Source: Luteipulveratus mongoliensis (GTDB taxonomy: Bacteria; Actinomycetota; Actinomycetes; Actinomycetales; Dermatophilaceae). Taken from it: a stretch of DNA of 64,000 nucleotides. Shown here piece after piece: positions 8,682-18,243 of the stretch. The notes beneath the pieces were generated by a model. The model saw nothing but the letters and a program-made list of their open reading frames with translations, was not told where the DNA came from and ran no database searches. Location: the NCBI RefSeq assembly GCF_001190945.1, contig NZ_CP011112.1:2542001-2606000 (forward strand), read 5' to 3'. Position 1 is the first letter of the stretch. Each line of letters opens with the position of its first letter. The translations under genes were made by a program, and so were the position numbers.

Positions 8682-9695
8682 TCACCGAAGTGGGGCGGTG
8701 CTCTCGCGTACGACGAGCTGAGGGGCCGCGGCAGTCGTACGAACGACCTCGCCCGGGTTCTTGATCGTCTCGACGAGGGTCGCCGCGACCTGCTCGCCAA
8801 GCGCGAAGGTGTCGCGAGAGAGCGCGGTGATGGCCGGGTGCATGAGACGGACGAGGACGGAGTCGTCGAACGACACGATCGACACGTCAGCAGGCACTTC
8901 CGCACCCATCTCCATCGCGACCGCGAGGCCTGCCACGGCCATGATGTCGCTGTCGAACACCAGGGCGGTCGGCGTGGGGGATGAGGACAGGGCCGCTCTC
9001 GTCGCTGCGGCCCCTTCGGTGTCCGAGAAGTCCGTGGTCGTGGTCGTCACCTGCAGGTCGAGCGCCTTGGCGGCCGTGCGCAGAGCGCTGCTGCGCGCTC
9101 TGGTGTGGCGCAGGTGAGCCATGCCGGCGATGTGATGGATGCGGGTGTGGCCGATGGCCGCGAGGTAGTCGACGATGCGGCGCATGGCTGCCTTGTCATC
9201 TGCGGACACCGTCGAAATCGCCTGTCCCTTAAGGGGATCCCCGAGTACCACCGCTGGCAGGCCGAGGCGCATGACCTCGGCGATGCGCGGGTCGGAAGCC
9301 TGGATGTCCATCAGCACGACGCCGTCGACCCGGTGCTCGGCCGACCAACCTCGATAGACCTCGATCTCGGTCGCGGTGTCCTCGACGACCAGCAGCTGGA
9401 GGCCGATGCCTCCTGCCGAGAGGCCAGCCTGCAAGCCCGAGACGATCTGGGCGAAGAAGGGCTCGACGCCCAGGGTGCGAGCCGGGCGGGCCGATACCAG
9501 TCCGACCAGCTGCGCGCTCGAGCGACCGAGTGCGCGCGCCGCGCTGTGCGGCCGCCACTGCATGCGCTCAGCGACCTGGAGTATGCGTGCCCGGGTCTCC
9601 TCGCTGACTCCAGGCCGACCGTTGAGCGCAAAGGAGACGGCGCCCTTGGAGACGCCTGCCTCGCGCGCGATGTCGGCAATGGTCAGTCGGGCCAA
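8682..9695 (-). CDS. LacI-family transcriptional repressor
   Basis: A 337-residue LacI/GalR regulator: N-terminal helix-turn-helix (LTIADIAREAGVSKGAVSFALNG), hinge helix (AARALGRSSA) and a periplasmic-binding-protein-like sensor domain. The start is a TTG preceded by GGAGG at 7 nt; the upstream in-frame ATG at 9734 has no such site and adds 13 residues not typical of the family. It lies between the GH5 gene and the divergent transporter genes, and three matching operators (8643-8656, 9819-9832, 18244-18257) occur only at this locus within the window, so it most likely controls it. The inducer would be a mannosyl oligosaccharide or mannose, by inference. Confidence 0.9.
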   Translation of the reverse strand: MARLTIADIAREAGVSKGAVSFALNGRPGVSEETRARILQVAERMQWRPHSAARALGRSSAQLVGLVSARPARTLGVEPFFAQIVSGLQAGLSAGGIGLQLLVVEDTATEIEVYRGWSAEHRVDGVVLMDIQASDPRIAEVMRLGLPAVVLGDPLKGQAISTVSADDKAAMRRIVDYLAAIGHTRIHHIAGMAHLRHTRARSSALRTAAKALDLQVTTTTTDFSDTEGAAATRAALSSSPTPTALVFDSDIMAVAGLAVAMEMGAEVPADVSIVSFDDSVLVRLMHPAITALSRDTFALGEQVAATLVETIKNPGEVVRTTAAAPQLVVRESTAPLR

Positions 9696-9783
9696 GGTGG
9701 TACCTCCTGCTGAGCGAGCGTGCGGCACTCGCATCCGTGACGTGTTTTGTCCATCGTCGCAGGACCCAGTCTGAGCGAATCCC

Positions 9784-9812
9784 TTGACAGCGATTCTGGT
9801 GCCCGAGATAGT
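9784..9812 (+). promoter_or_regulatory. Promoter of the sugar ABC transporter operon
   Basis: A consensus -35 box TTGACA (9784-9789), a 17-nt spacer and GATAGT (9807-9812) as -10 box. The predicted start point, near 9819, falls at the edge of the adjacent operator. Confidence 0.6.
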
Positions 9813-9818
9813 CGCATA

Positions 9819-9832
9819 CTAGACCGGTTTTG
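9819..9832. promoter_or_regulatory. LacI-type operator before the transporter operon
   Basis: The 14-bp site matches CTAAACCGGTTTAG at 12 of 14 positions, including the central ACCGGT palindrome. It overlaps the predicted transcription start, a position where a bound LacI protein would repress. Confidence 0.6.
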
Positions 9833-9882
9833 TTACTGCCGCGTTCGCCTGAATCAGGCTGGTGCTCGAGGAGGAGTTCCCG

Positions 9883-11178
9883 GTGTTGAGCCGTCACAAA
9901 GTCGCCGTCGTCGGCGCGGTCGTCTGCACGTTCACTGCCGCAGGATGCGGGGTGGGCGAGGGCAGCGGTGACAGCACCACGGCCGCTCAGCAGTCCGTCT
10001 CCGCCCCGGCGAAGCTCGCCGGCACCATCACCTTTCAGACGTGGTCCCTGAAGAACGACAAGTTCACCCCGTACTTCACCCAGCTCATCGCTGCCTTCGA
10101 GAAGTCGCACGCAGGCACCAAGATCAACTGGATCGATCAGCCGGGCGACGGATACGCCGACAAGGTGGCCAGTCAGATCAAGAGCGGCAGCCTGCCGGAC
10201 GTGGTCAATCTGCCGCCCGAGATCGCCTACCAGGCCACGCGCCCGGGCGCCCTGCTCAATCTGGCCAAGAGCGTGCCCACGCTCTCCACGGACTACGTGG
10301 CCAGCGGCATCGGGGCCTACACCTACCCGGGAGTGGACGGCAGCTACGCCTTCCCGTGGTATCTCGGCACCGACGTCAACTACTGGAACAAGGACATCCT
10401 GGGCAAGGCCGGCGTCTCGACGACAGCGCTGCCCACGACCAACGATCAGCTGATGGCAGCAGCCAAGAAGGTGCACGACGCGACCGGCGGCCGGGACTAC
10501 CTGATCAGCCGCAAGCCAGGGCTGCTCGACTTCGTTGCCGCCGGCGTACCCCTCTCGTCCGCCGACGGCAAGAAGTTCGCCTTCAACACCCCGGCGGCAG
10601 CCGGTGTGGTGGACAAGTACGTGAGTGCGTACAAGTCCGGCTACATGCCCAAGGACGCGCTGAGTGACACCTACCTCGGCAACTCGGCGCTGTTCGAGAA
10701 GTCCCGGGTCGGCTGGACGACTGGGACCGGGTTCTTCATCAAGGATCTCCAGGGCAAGAGCCCGACCCTGGCGCCCAAGGTCATCGGCTCGCCCGTGATC
10801 GGCACGCCACCGCTCTATGCGCAGGGCATCAGCGTCGCGGCCAAGAGCAAGAACCTGCCGCTCGCGCTGGAGTTCGCGAAGTTCGCGACCAACAACACCA
10901 ACCAGCTGGCATTCACCGACATCGCCACCGGCTTCCTGCCCGGCACGACTGCGGCACAGACTGATCCGCGGTTCAGCAAGAGCGACGGGACCGCAGCTGG
11001 CAACGCCGCCGTCCTCGCTGCGAAGGCACTGCCGCAGGCCAAGGTCATCCAGCCGCCGACCTGGACCGAAGCCATGTCGACGTATCTCAATCAGCAGCTG
11101 GCCCTCGCTCTGACCGGCAAGCAGTCGTCAAAGGATGCGCTGGACAAGGCGGTCAGCAAGGCCAACTCGCTGCTGTGA
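9883..11178 (+). CDS. Sugar ABC transporter substrate-binding lipoprotein (SBP_bac_1)
   Basis: A 431-residue family-1 extracellular binding protein of the CUT1 sugar uptake class. MLSRHKVAVVGAVVCTFTAAGC is a lipoprotein signal peptide with lipobox TAAGC, followed by a Ser/Thr-rich linker and the mature domain beginning LAGTITFQTWSL. The GTG start at 9883 follows GAGGAGG. CUT1 binding proteins bind di- and oligosaccharides; with GH85 and GH38 neighbours the likely ligand is a mannosyl-GlcNAc oligosaccharide. It overlaps the first permease by GTGA. A strong promoter with an operator precedes it. Confidence 0.9.
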   Translation: MLSRHKVAVVGAVVCTFTAAGCGVGEGSGDSTTAAQQSVSAPAKLAGTITFQTWSLKNDKFTPYFTQLIAAFEKSHAGTKINWIDQPGDGYADKVASQIKSGSLPDVVNLPPEIAYQATRPGALLNLAKSVPTLSTDYVASGIGAYTYPGVDGSYAFPWYLGTDVNYWNKDILGKAGVSTTALPTTNDQLMAAAKKVHDATGGRDYLISRKPGLLDFVAAGVPLSSADGKKFAFNTPAAAGVVDKYVSAYKSGYMPKDALSDTYLGNSALFEKSRVGWTTGTGFFIKDLQGKSPTLAPKVIGSPVIGTPPLYAQGISVAAKSKNLPLALEFAKFATNNTNQLAFTDIATGFLPGTTAAQTDPRFSKSDGTAAGNAAVLAAKALPQAKVIQPPTWTEAMSTYLNQQLALALTGKQSSKDALDKAVSKANSLL

Positions 11179-12050
11179 GGTCACATCGCTGGTTCACCCC
11201 GTGGTTGATGGTGCTGCCGGCCCTGGCGTGGCTGGCGGTCTTCAGCCTGTGGCCGGCGATCAACACGCTGCTGCTGTCGTTCACCAATGTGCGGACGCTG
11301 TCCGGTGGCAAGGTCGTCGGTCTCGAGAACTACCGCGCGATGTGGGAGGACGACCAGCTGCGCGACGCACTCGTCAACACGGTCATCTACATGCTGGTGT
11401 GTGTGCCGCTGCTGACCGTGCTGCCGCTGCTGCTGGCGATGCTGGTCGAGAAGCCGATACGCGGCCTGGCGATCTTCCGGACGGTGCTCTACTTCCCGGT
11501 CATTGCCTCCGCGGTCGTTGTCGCGGTGATCTGGCAGTGGATGCTCGACGAGCGCGGCGTGGTCAACGGTCTCCTGCAGCAGGCCAACCTTGTCCATGAG
11601 GCTGTGCCGTTCCTGACCGGGCGCTGGTTGCTGCTGTTCTCCGCGATCACGCTGACCGTGTGGAAGGGCCTGGGCTACTACATGATCTTGTACCTGTCCG
11701 CTCTGGGGAATGTCGACCCGACCTTGCACGAGGCCGCCCAGGTCGATGGCGCCGGCGCTTTCCGGCGGTTCTGGAGCATCACGATCCCCGGGGTCCGAGG
11801 CACGATGACGCTGGTCTCGATCCTGATCGCGGTGTCCGCGATGCGCATCTTCACCGAGCTCTACATCCTCGGCGGTACGACGGGAGGCGTTGGCGGACAA
11901 GACGTCTCGGTCGTCATGCTGATCCAGAGCTCGGTTGCTGGCGCGGATGGCCGACTCGGCTACGGCGCCGCCCTCTCGGTCCTGCTGTTCGTGATCGCGG
12001 TGATCCCCATGGCTGCACTCGCTCGGATCAACAAGAAGGCCTCGGCATGA
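11175..12050 (+). CDS. Sugar ABC transporter permease (MalF/UgpA type)
   Basis: A 291-residue inner-membrane permease with about six hydrophobic segments, beginning HRWFTPWLMVLPALAWLAVF. The cytoplasmic coupling motif EAAQVDGAGAFRRFWSITIPG (EAA loop), which contacts the ATPase, is present near residue 190. The GTG start overlaps the stop of the binding-protein gene, and its own stop overlaps the next permease (ATGA), so the three are translated together. No ATP-binding subunit gene is in the locus. Confidence 0.9.
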   Translation: MRSHRWFTPWLMVLPALAWLAVFSLWPAINTLLLSFTNVRTLSGGKVVGLENYRAMWEDDQLRDALVNTVIYMLVCVPLLTVLPLLLAMLVEKPIRGLAIFRTVLYFPVIASAVVVAVIWQWMLDERGVVNGLLQQANLVHEAVPFLTGRWLLLFSAITLTVWKGLGYYMILYLSALGNVDPTLHEAAQVDGAGAFRRFWSITIPGVRGTMTLVSILIAVSAMRIFTELYILGGTTGGVGGQDVSVVMLIQSSVAGADGRLGYGAALSVLLFVIAVIPMAALARINKKASA

Positions 12051-12874
12051 GCCGGCGCAGGTGGACGACCGTCGGACGCTATGCGCTGTTGCTGGTCGTC
12101 ACGGCCATCAGCATCGGGCCGATGCTGTGGGAGCTGAGCACCTCACTGAAGTCCAAGACCGAGGACATCTTTGCCGCGAACCCCAGCTTCGCCCCTGCGG
12201 ACCCCACGTTCTCCAACTACGGCGAGGTGACCAGAGCCGTCCCGGTGGTGCACTTCGCCGGCAACTCGTTGATCGTGGCTGCCCTGGTCGTCGTCGGCAA
12301 CCTGATCGGTGCGACGCTCGGCGGATTTGCGTTGGCACGCTTGGACTTTCGCGGTCGTCGTCTCGTCTTCGCGCTGTTCTTGACGACGTTGTTGCTGCCG
12401 GGCGAGGTGACGATCATCAGCCAGTTCCAGACGATCACCAGGCTCGGTCTGGGAGACACCCTGCTCGGCGTCGCCCTGCCGGCCATGATCGGTCCGATCA
12501 ATGTGCTGCTGATGCGCAACGCGTTCCAGGCCATTCCCGACGAGGTCGAGCAGGCGGCGATCGTCGACGGCGCTAACGCCTGGCAGCGACTGCGCTACAT
12601 CGGTGTGCCGAGCGTCATCGGGACCTTGTCGATCGTGACGATCCTGGCGTTCATCGGCGCCTGGGACGACTTCTTGTGGCCGCTGATCGTGCTGCAGGAC
12701 CCCGACAAACTGACGCTGACCGTCGGACTGGCTTATCTGCAAGGCGCATTCGACACCGACCCACGCGTCGTGGCCGCCGGAGCGATGATCGCGCTGATCC
12801 CGATCCTGATCGTCTTTGCCGCGCTCCAGCGCTTCTTCTTCCGCGGTGTCGGCGAGGGCGCGATCAAGGGCTGA
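12047..12874 (+). CDS. Sugar ABC transporter permease (MalG/UgpE type)
   Basis: A 275-residue second permease of the CUT1 importer. It begins MSRRRWTTVGRYALLLVV and has six predicted membrane segments and an EAA loop (EQAAIVDGANAWQRLRYIGVP) near residue 185. The ATG overlaps the preceding stop; a longer in-frame reading into the first permease gene was not used. The extracytoplasmic segment after the first helix (ELSTSLKSKTEDIF) is typical of MalG proteins. It is the last gene of this operon and converges on the GH38 gene with only 19 bases between the stops. Confidence 0.9.
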   Translation: MSRRRWTTVGRYALLLVVTAISIGPMLWELSTSLKSKTEDIFAANPSFAPADPTFSNYGEVTRAVPVVHFAGNSLIVAALVVVGNLIGATLGGFALARLDFRGRRLVFALFLTTLLLPGEVTIISQFQTITRLGLGDTLLGVALPAMIGPINVLLMRNAFQAIPDEVEQAAIVDGANAWQRLRYIGVPSVIGTLSIVTILAFIGAWDDFLWPLIVLQDPDKLTLTVGLAYLQGAFDTDPRVVAAGAMIALIPILIVFAALQRFFFRGVGEGAIKG

Positions 12875-12893
12875 TTGGGGATCTCTCGCCTCG

Positions 12894-15800
12894 TCAGCGG
12901 CGGGAGAAACGCAGGGTTGCGATCTGGAATGGCCTCAGCTGCAACGAGATTCGGCCTTCATCTGTCGTGAGCCCGTCTGGCTCGATCTGGTCCTCGAGCA
13001 GGTTCGTCTGGCGGACCTGTGCGAACTCGAAGTCGGGCTCGACCTCGACCGACGTGCGCGCGCCGTACGGCTCATAGAGGCGTACGACGACGTCACCACT
13101 CCCGTCCTCGGCGAGCTTGACGGCCTCGACCGCCGCCTCACCTTGGCCGGTCAGCCGGAGCACGGGCTCGAAAGCCCTTCCTGTCAGGCGCCGTTCGGGC
13201 AGGTTGACGTCGTAGCCGGCCCGCACGGCGTCTGCGATGTCGGGCGCCACGGCGACCGAATAGTGCAGCGTGTGCTGACCCTGGTCGGTCGCGGGATCGG
13301 GGAAGCGCGGTGCGCGCAGCAGCGACAGGCGTACGACCGAGAACGTCGCGCCGTCGTCGCCCGCGTGCCGGGTGACGTCGTGGCCGTAGGTCGAGGAGTT
13401 GGCGACCGCGACCCCGAAGCCGCGCTCGGCGACGTGGACGAAACGATGGGCGCACACCTCGAAACGGGCCTCGTCCCAGCTGGTGTTCTGATGGGTCGGA
13501 CGCACGAGGTGACCGAACTGGGTCTCGAAGGCGGCCCGATCGGTGTGCACGTCAATGGGGACCGACAGCTTGAGGATCTTCTCGCGCTCGTGCCAGTCGA
13601 CCTCGACCGTGCCGTTCAGCTGCCGGGCGCCGGGGCGCAGGATGAACGTCTGGACAGCGGTGCTCTCCGCGAACGTCCGCCGAACCACCACCGCCGCGGA
13701 GCCGTCAGGACGCTCCTCGACATCGAGCGCATCCAGGTCGACGAGATCCGCAACGGTGTTGCGGTAGAACGCATCCACATCCCAGGCATCCCACATGTTG
13801 GGGAAGTCCGGATGGAGCTGGAGCAGCCCAGCCACCTGGCCCGGCGGCACGGTGTCACGTCCGGTCTCCAGGTCGACCACGCTGGTCACCAGTCCGCGCG
13901 CGTCGAGTCGCACCCGCACCACGTCGTTGTCCAGGACGACCGAGTCGTCCTCGCGCGTAACCCGCACGGGTGGCACGTCGTGTCGCGGGCCGGCTCCCAG
14001 CGCCGGCGTCCCGCTGCGTGAGTAAGGGGAGGCATTGACCATGACCTCGCCCGCGCTGGCGTCGGGCGCGGCCGTCAGAAGAGCGAGCCGGTCGTCGATC
14101 AGAGCCTCGAGCTCGGCGGCAACGGCGTCGTACTGCTCGGCCGCCTCGCGATGCACCCAGGCGATCGAGCTGCCGGGCAGGATGTCGTGGAACTGCTGGA
14201 GCAGCACGGTTTTCCAGCAGCGACGCAACGCCTCGGACGGGTACGGCGCGAGGTCCCGCACGGCCGCAGTCGTCGCCCAGAGCTCGGCCTCGCGCAGCAG
14301 GTGCTCGCACCGCCGGTTGCCCTGCTTGGTCTTCGCCTGCGAGGTGTACGTCCCGCGGTGCAGCTCGAGATAGAGCTCGCCGACCCAGACCGGTGGGTTC
14401 GGGTACGCCTTCTCCGCTCGTTCGAAGAACGCGGCCGGTGTCTCGATCGTCACCTTGGGCGAGCCCTGCAGGTCGGTCGTACGCCGAGCGCGCTGCAGCA
14501 TCTCCCGGGTGGGGCCACCGCCTCCGTCGCCCCAGCCGAACGGTGCGAGCGAGAGGTTCGTGGCGCCCTTGTCGCGGAAGTTGCTTGCCGCGTGGGCCAG
14601 CTCGCGGCCCGAGAGGTCGGAGTTGTAGGTGTCAATCGGCGGGAAGTGCGTGAAGACGCGGGTGCCGTCGATGCCCTCCCAGCTGAAGGTGTGGTGAGGG
14701 AACACGTTCTGCTGGTTCCAGGAGATCTTCTGCGTCAGAAAGTGGGTGCACCCTGCCTGCTTGACGATCTGGGGCAGGGCCGCCGAGTAGCCGAAAGAGT
14801 CTGGCAGCCATACCTGTTCGCAGGTGATGCCGAATTTCTCGCGGAAGTAGCCCTGGCCCATGACGAACTGGCGGGCCATGGCTTCGCCGCCGACCATGTT
14901 GGTGTCGGACTCCACCCACATGCCACCTGTGGGCACGAGCCGTCCGGTCTTCACCTGGTCGGCCAGCTTCGCGAAGACCTCGGGGCGGTGCTCCTCGATC
15001 CACTCGTACTGCTGTGCCGAGGACATCGCAAAGACGAGATCGTCGTGCTCGTCCATCAGGTTGGTCACGTTGGAGACCGTCCTGGCCACCTTGCGTACGG
15101 TCTCGCGGGTCGGCCACAACCAGGCCGAGTCGATGTGCGCGTGACCGACCGCCGAGACGTGGTGACTGCCTTCATCGGCACGTCGCTGCAGGAGTGGTGC
15201 GAGCTGTGCTCGGACGGCTGCTGCAGTCCCGGCGACATCCTGCAGATCGAGGGTGTCCAGTCCCCGTTCGAGGCCGTACATCAGCTCAGATCGCCAGCCG
15301 TCACTCTCGGGCAGCGACAGCATCAGCCCGTTGAGTACGTCGATGTCGGCCACCAGCTCCCAGACCTCGTGGTCGATGACGCAGACATCCGCCCGGGCCA
15401 GACGATAGAGAGGTTCGTCCCCGGCCGTCGTCTTCTCCCCGAGAGTCGTGGGCAGGAACGGGTGGACCTCGAGGATGAGCGGGTTGGCGGCGGCCTCGAC
15501 GTACAGGTCGACGGCACCGTCCGTCGTACGCCACGGCACCCAGGTGTTGCGGGGATTGAGGCCCTTCACCACCGAGCCGTTCGGCCGGTAGACCAAGCCC
15601 TCGGACTGGAAGCCGGGGGAGTGGTCAGCCCAACCGAGGTCGATGACCAACTCGAGGTGCGCCGACTCAGCCACCGAGGGGACGTCGCCGCGCAGACGGA
15701 ACCACGTCGTACCCCAAGCTGGACCCCACCGGTCGCCGACGGCGAACGGCTCGTAGTCAGCCGCGAAAGCTGTTGCAGGAGAGACGGGTTCGCCCTGGCC

Positions 15801-15920
15801 GCCATCTACGTGCCAGGCCGTGACGTCGAGCTCGGCGACGGTCCGGTGAACGGCAGGCTTGATGCGTTCGGTGAGTACTCGGTCGATGCGCTTCTCGATG
15901 AGGGACCGGCGGTCATGCAC
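12894..15920 (-). CDS. GH38 alpha-mannosidase
   Basis: A 1008-residue family-38 glycoside hydrolase of the bacterial/vacuolar type. An N-terminal domain of about 250 residues precedes the catalytic barrel with the zinc motif GHAHIDSAW (H262, D264), GGMWVESDTN (D339 as likely nucleophile), QVWLPDSFGYSAALPQI and the C-terminal beta-sandwich domains. It has no signal peptide and should act inside the cell, removing alpha-linked mannose from imported oligosaccharides. The GTG start at 15920 follows GGAGA; 62 further in-frame codons upstream would overlap the GH85 gene end and were rejected. It lies 38 bases behind the GH85 gene and is presumably cotranscribed. Confidence 0.92.
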   Translation of the reverse strand: MHDRRSLIEKRIDRVLTERIKPAVHRTVAELDVTAWHVDGGQGEPVSPATAFAADYEPFAVGDRWGPAWGTTWFRLRGDVPSVAESAHLELVIDLGWADHSPGFQSEGLVYRPNGSVVKGLNPRNTWVPWRTTDGAVDLYVEAAANPLILEVHPFLPTTLGEKTTAGDEPLYRLARADVCVIDHEVWELVADIDVLNGLMLSLPESDGWRSELMYGLERGLDTLDLQDVAGTAAAVRAQLAPLLQRRADEGSHHVSAVGHAHIDSAWLWPTRETVRKVARTVSNVTNLMDEHDDLVFAMSSAQQYEWIEEHRPEVFAKLADQVKTGRLVPTGGMWVESDTNMVGGEAMARQFVMGQGYFREKFGITCEQVWLPDSFGYSAALPQIVKQAGCTHFLTQKISWNQQNVFPHHTFSWEGIDGTRVFTHFPPIDTYNSDLSGRELAHAASNFRDKGATNLSLAPFGWGDGGGGPTREMLQRARRTTDLQGSPKVTIETPAAFFERAEKAYPNPPVWVGELYLELHRGTYTSQAKTKQGNRRCEHLLREAELWATTAAVRDLAPYPSEALRRCWKTVLLQQFHDILPGSSIAWVHREAAEQYDAVAAELEALIDDRLALLTAAPDASAGEVMVNASPYSRSGTPALGAGPRHDVPPVRVTREDDSVVLDNDVVRVRLDARGLVTSVVDLETGRDTVPPGQVAGLLQLHPDFPNMWDAWDVDAFYRNTVADLVDLDALDVEERPDGSAAVVVRRTFAESTAVQTFILRPGARQLNGTVEVDWHEREKILKLSVPIDVHTDRAAFETQFGHLVRPTHQNTSWDEARFEVCAHRFVHVAERGFGVAVANSSTYGHDVTRHAGDDGATFSVVRLSLLRAPRFPDPATDQGQHTLHYSVAVAPDIADAVRAGYDVNLPERRLTGRAFEPVLRLTGQGEAAVEAVKLAEDGSGDVVVRLYEPYGARTSVEVEPDFEFAQVRQTNLLEDQIEPDGLTTDEGRISLQLRPFQIATLRFSRR

Positions 15921-15958
15921 GTTGAGATCTCCAGGACTGTGGGGTGAGAAGGGCACCG

Positions 15959-18193
15959 CTACGGCTGCACGGTAGCCGTAGCGGTGGTCGCCGGGCCGCG
16001 CTGGTAGACCGCACCGATAGGCACCAGCTGGAACCTGCGATGCGCGCCCGTGCTCGGGAAGGTGTCGAGGGCGAAGAGCGCGTCGCTGTCGACGCGGCCG
16101 AGCCACTTCCAGGACGGCCCCACCTCCTGGAGCACGTCGTACGCACGCACCGACGGGTCGTCATCCCATGCGAACGCCGCCTCGACGCGGTCGTCGACCC
16201 GCGCCAGGTGGGTGACCCGAAATCCGGTCGGCCGGTCGGGCCGCTGCGGTGGAGTGTCCGAGGCGATCAGAGTGAGATTGCCGAGGTTGAGGCCGAAAGA
16301 GGCGACGCGCGGAGCGCGCACCCTCATCGCCACCGCCGCGACGGTGCGGTCCGCTGCTGGCACCCTCCCGTGCACGGTGACCCAGCCGTGCGTCGTGCGG
16401 GTTGGTTCCAGTGCGCTCCAGATCGTGAGCCGCGGATCGTCCGCGTAGGTGATGCCGATGTCGTACTGATAGCCGGGGTGATCGGGTCGTACGACGAAGG
16501 AGACGTCGAGGCCATGTCGAGCAGGAAGGGCCGTCTTGTAGAGCCGTAGCTCCACGGAGCCGGCGTTGCCTGTGCTGCCCTGGACCCGGATCGAGGCAGC
16601 GCCCTCCCAGACGCGCGTCTCGTCGAGCGTCACCGAGGACGATGCGCCCCGACGGTCGATGTTCCAGTACTGCCACGTCGGGAGTACGTCGGCGCACCCG
16701 ATGTTGTTCCAGGGGCGGTCGCTCATCTGCTGGCCGCCGATGGTGAACGACGGGCCGACACCGATGTCGAAGTTGCTGGAGAAGGGCAAGGACCCGACGA
16801 CCGACTTCTCGACGATCGTGTGCGCGACACCGTCCCAGTGCGCTGGGTTGTGGATGTCCGTACGACCAGCCGGTTGGGTCGCGCTGGTCTTGCCGCTCAG
16901 AGCGGGATTGCCCTTCGGCCCGACCCAGTACTGCTGCTCCCAGCGCCGAGCGTGCGCACGTCCCTTCGGGGTGAAGGTCACGTCGTTGTTGAACTCGCTG
17001 TTCCACATCTCGTTGGGCACGAACAGCGCCCAGGATGTCGGTGCGGTCGTCGTGGTGTTGGCCAGGTCGGAGAACCGCTCGCGAGGGTTGAAGCCACCCT
17101 GCTGTGCCTCCGTGGTGGCGAATACCGTCTGGAGCGGGTCGAACCCGGCCTTCACCGCCGTGCGACGAGAGATCGCGAGGTCGGAGTCCGCGCGCGGCCA
17201 GTCGTAGTTCATCCAGATCGAGTCGACCAAGGTCTCCTGGGGTGTGCCCAACCAGACGGCGTTCACCTCGTCGACGCGGTTGCGGTACTCCACCTTGCCG
17301 GTCTTGGCGTTGAACGAGTCATACCAGCACAGGTAGTAGTCGGGATCCTTCGCCTTGAGGTAGCGCACGAACTCCTTGAGTCGCGCCGCGAGCTCGGCGT
17401 CGGAGTACGGCGACGGCTGGCCCGCGGACGGCTCGCCCTCCTGGTTGATGAACATGCCGTCGTACCCGAAGAACTGTCGGATCTCGATGAGCTTGTCGGC
17501 GACGGGGAAGCTGCCGTCTGCGCGCTGCTGGACCAGTGCAGCGAACTGGTCTGCGTCGCCGCGTGGCCAGAACCAGCAGCCCAGGACCTTCACACCGTTG
17601 CGGTGCCCGTGCGCGATCCATGCCGGGTTGGGGATCTCGACCACGCCGTACTTCAGCGGGGGACCGCCGTCCTGCTGCGAGGCGATCACGTCCTCCTGGG
17701 TGAACCGTTTCAGGATCTGTCCGTGCCAGCTCGCCCAGTAGTCGAGGTAGCTCCAGTAGCGGTGCGTGTAGACGAACGACTCGTCTCCGTACGCGCGAGC
17801 GCGCAGGTCGGCGCTGCTGCCGCGGTAGTCGCCGTCGAGGGTCAGCAGCTGCGTGCCCGGATCGAGGTCGGGGTGGGCCTGGGTGGGGCGGAAGGTCGGG
17901 ATGCGGGGTGCGAGCGGGACGCGGCCCCGGAAGTACCGCGCACTCGGATCGGTCTTGGGATCAAAGGCGAGCAGATCGCCACTGATGTAGCCGAAGGTGG
18001 ACGGTCCTGGAGGGATGCGTTGGACGACCTGAGTGTGATCGGTCGGGTAGCCCGGGTCAGGCGTCGCAGCCGTGGCACGGGCAATGTGGAGGCCCGGTGC
18101 GGTGGTTGCGGCCGCGCTGGCGGCTGCGAACCGCAGCACGGTGCGGCGACTCGGTGCTGGTCGGCGGCCGTCGTGGTCCATACCGTTGGACAT
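15959..18193 (-). CDS. GH85 endo-beta-N-acetylglucosaminidase, Tat-exported
   Basis: A 744-residue enzyme. SRRTVLRFAAA (residues 15-25) plus a hydrophobic stretch and ARATAA is a twin-arginine signal, so it is exported folded. The GH85 barrel follows: STFGYISGDLL, HRYWSYLDYWASWHG, KYGVVEIPNPAWIAHGHRNG and FGYDGMFINQEG, with N250 and E252 as the family's catalytic Asn/Glu pair. GH85 enzymes cut between the two core GlcNAc residues of N-glycans. A jelly-roll-like module (about 540-670) and an Fn3-like domain close the protein. No lipobox or wall anchor is seen. The ATG follows GGGAGG; a start 12 codons upstream is less likely. Confidence 0.9.
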   Translation of the reverse strand: MSNGMDHDGRRPAPSRRTVLRFAAASAAATTAPGLHIARATAATPDPGYPTDHTQVVQRIPPGPSTFGYISGDLLAFDPKTDPSARYFRGRVPLAPRIPTFRPTQAHPDLDPGTQLLTLDGDYRGSSADLRARAYGDESFVYTHRYWSYLDYWASWHGQILKRFTQEDVIASQQDGGPPLKYGVVEIPNPAWIAHGHRNGVKVLGCWFWPRGDADQFAALVQQRADGSFPVADKLIEIRQFFGYDGMFINQEGEPSAGQPSPYSDAELAARLKEFVRYLKAKDPDYYLCWYDSFNAKTGKVEYRNRVDEVNAVWLGTPQETLVDSIWMNYDWPRADSDLAISRRTAVKAGFDPLQTVFATTEAQQGGFNPRERFSDLANTTTTAPTSWALFVPNEMWNSEFNNDVTFTPKGRAHARRWEQQYWVGPKGNPALSGKTSATQPAGRTDIHNPAHWDGVAHTIVEKSVVGSLPFSSNFDIGVGPSFTIGGQQMSDRPWNNIGCADVLPTWQYWNIDRRGASSSVTLDETRVWEGAASIRVQGSTGNAGSVELRLYKTALPARHGLDVSFVVRPDHPGYQYDIGITYADDPRLTIWSALEPTRTTHGWVTVHGRVPAADRTVAAVAMRVRAPRVASFGLNLGNLTLIASDTPPQRPDRPTGFRVTHLARVDDRVEAAFAWDDDPSVRAYDVLQEVGPSWKWLGRVDSDALFALDTFPSTGAHRRFQLVPIGAVYQRGPATTATATVQP

Positions 18194-18243
18194 CGTCGAT
18201 TCCTCCCTGCAGGCGGTGGACCAGTTCATGGCCCGGGAGAGAG

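Noticed and set aside
15921-16106. A 62-codon N-terminal extension of the GH38 enzyme
   Set aside because: It would overlap the GH85 coding end, is Arg/Pro-rich without conservation, and the GTG at 15920 has a ribosome-binding site.
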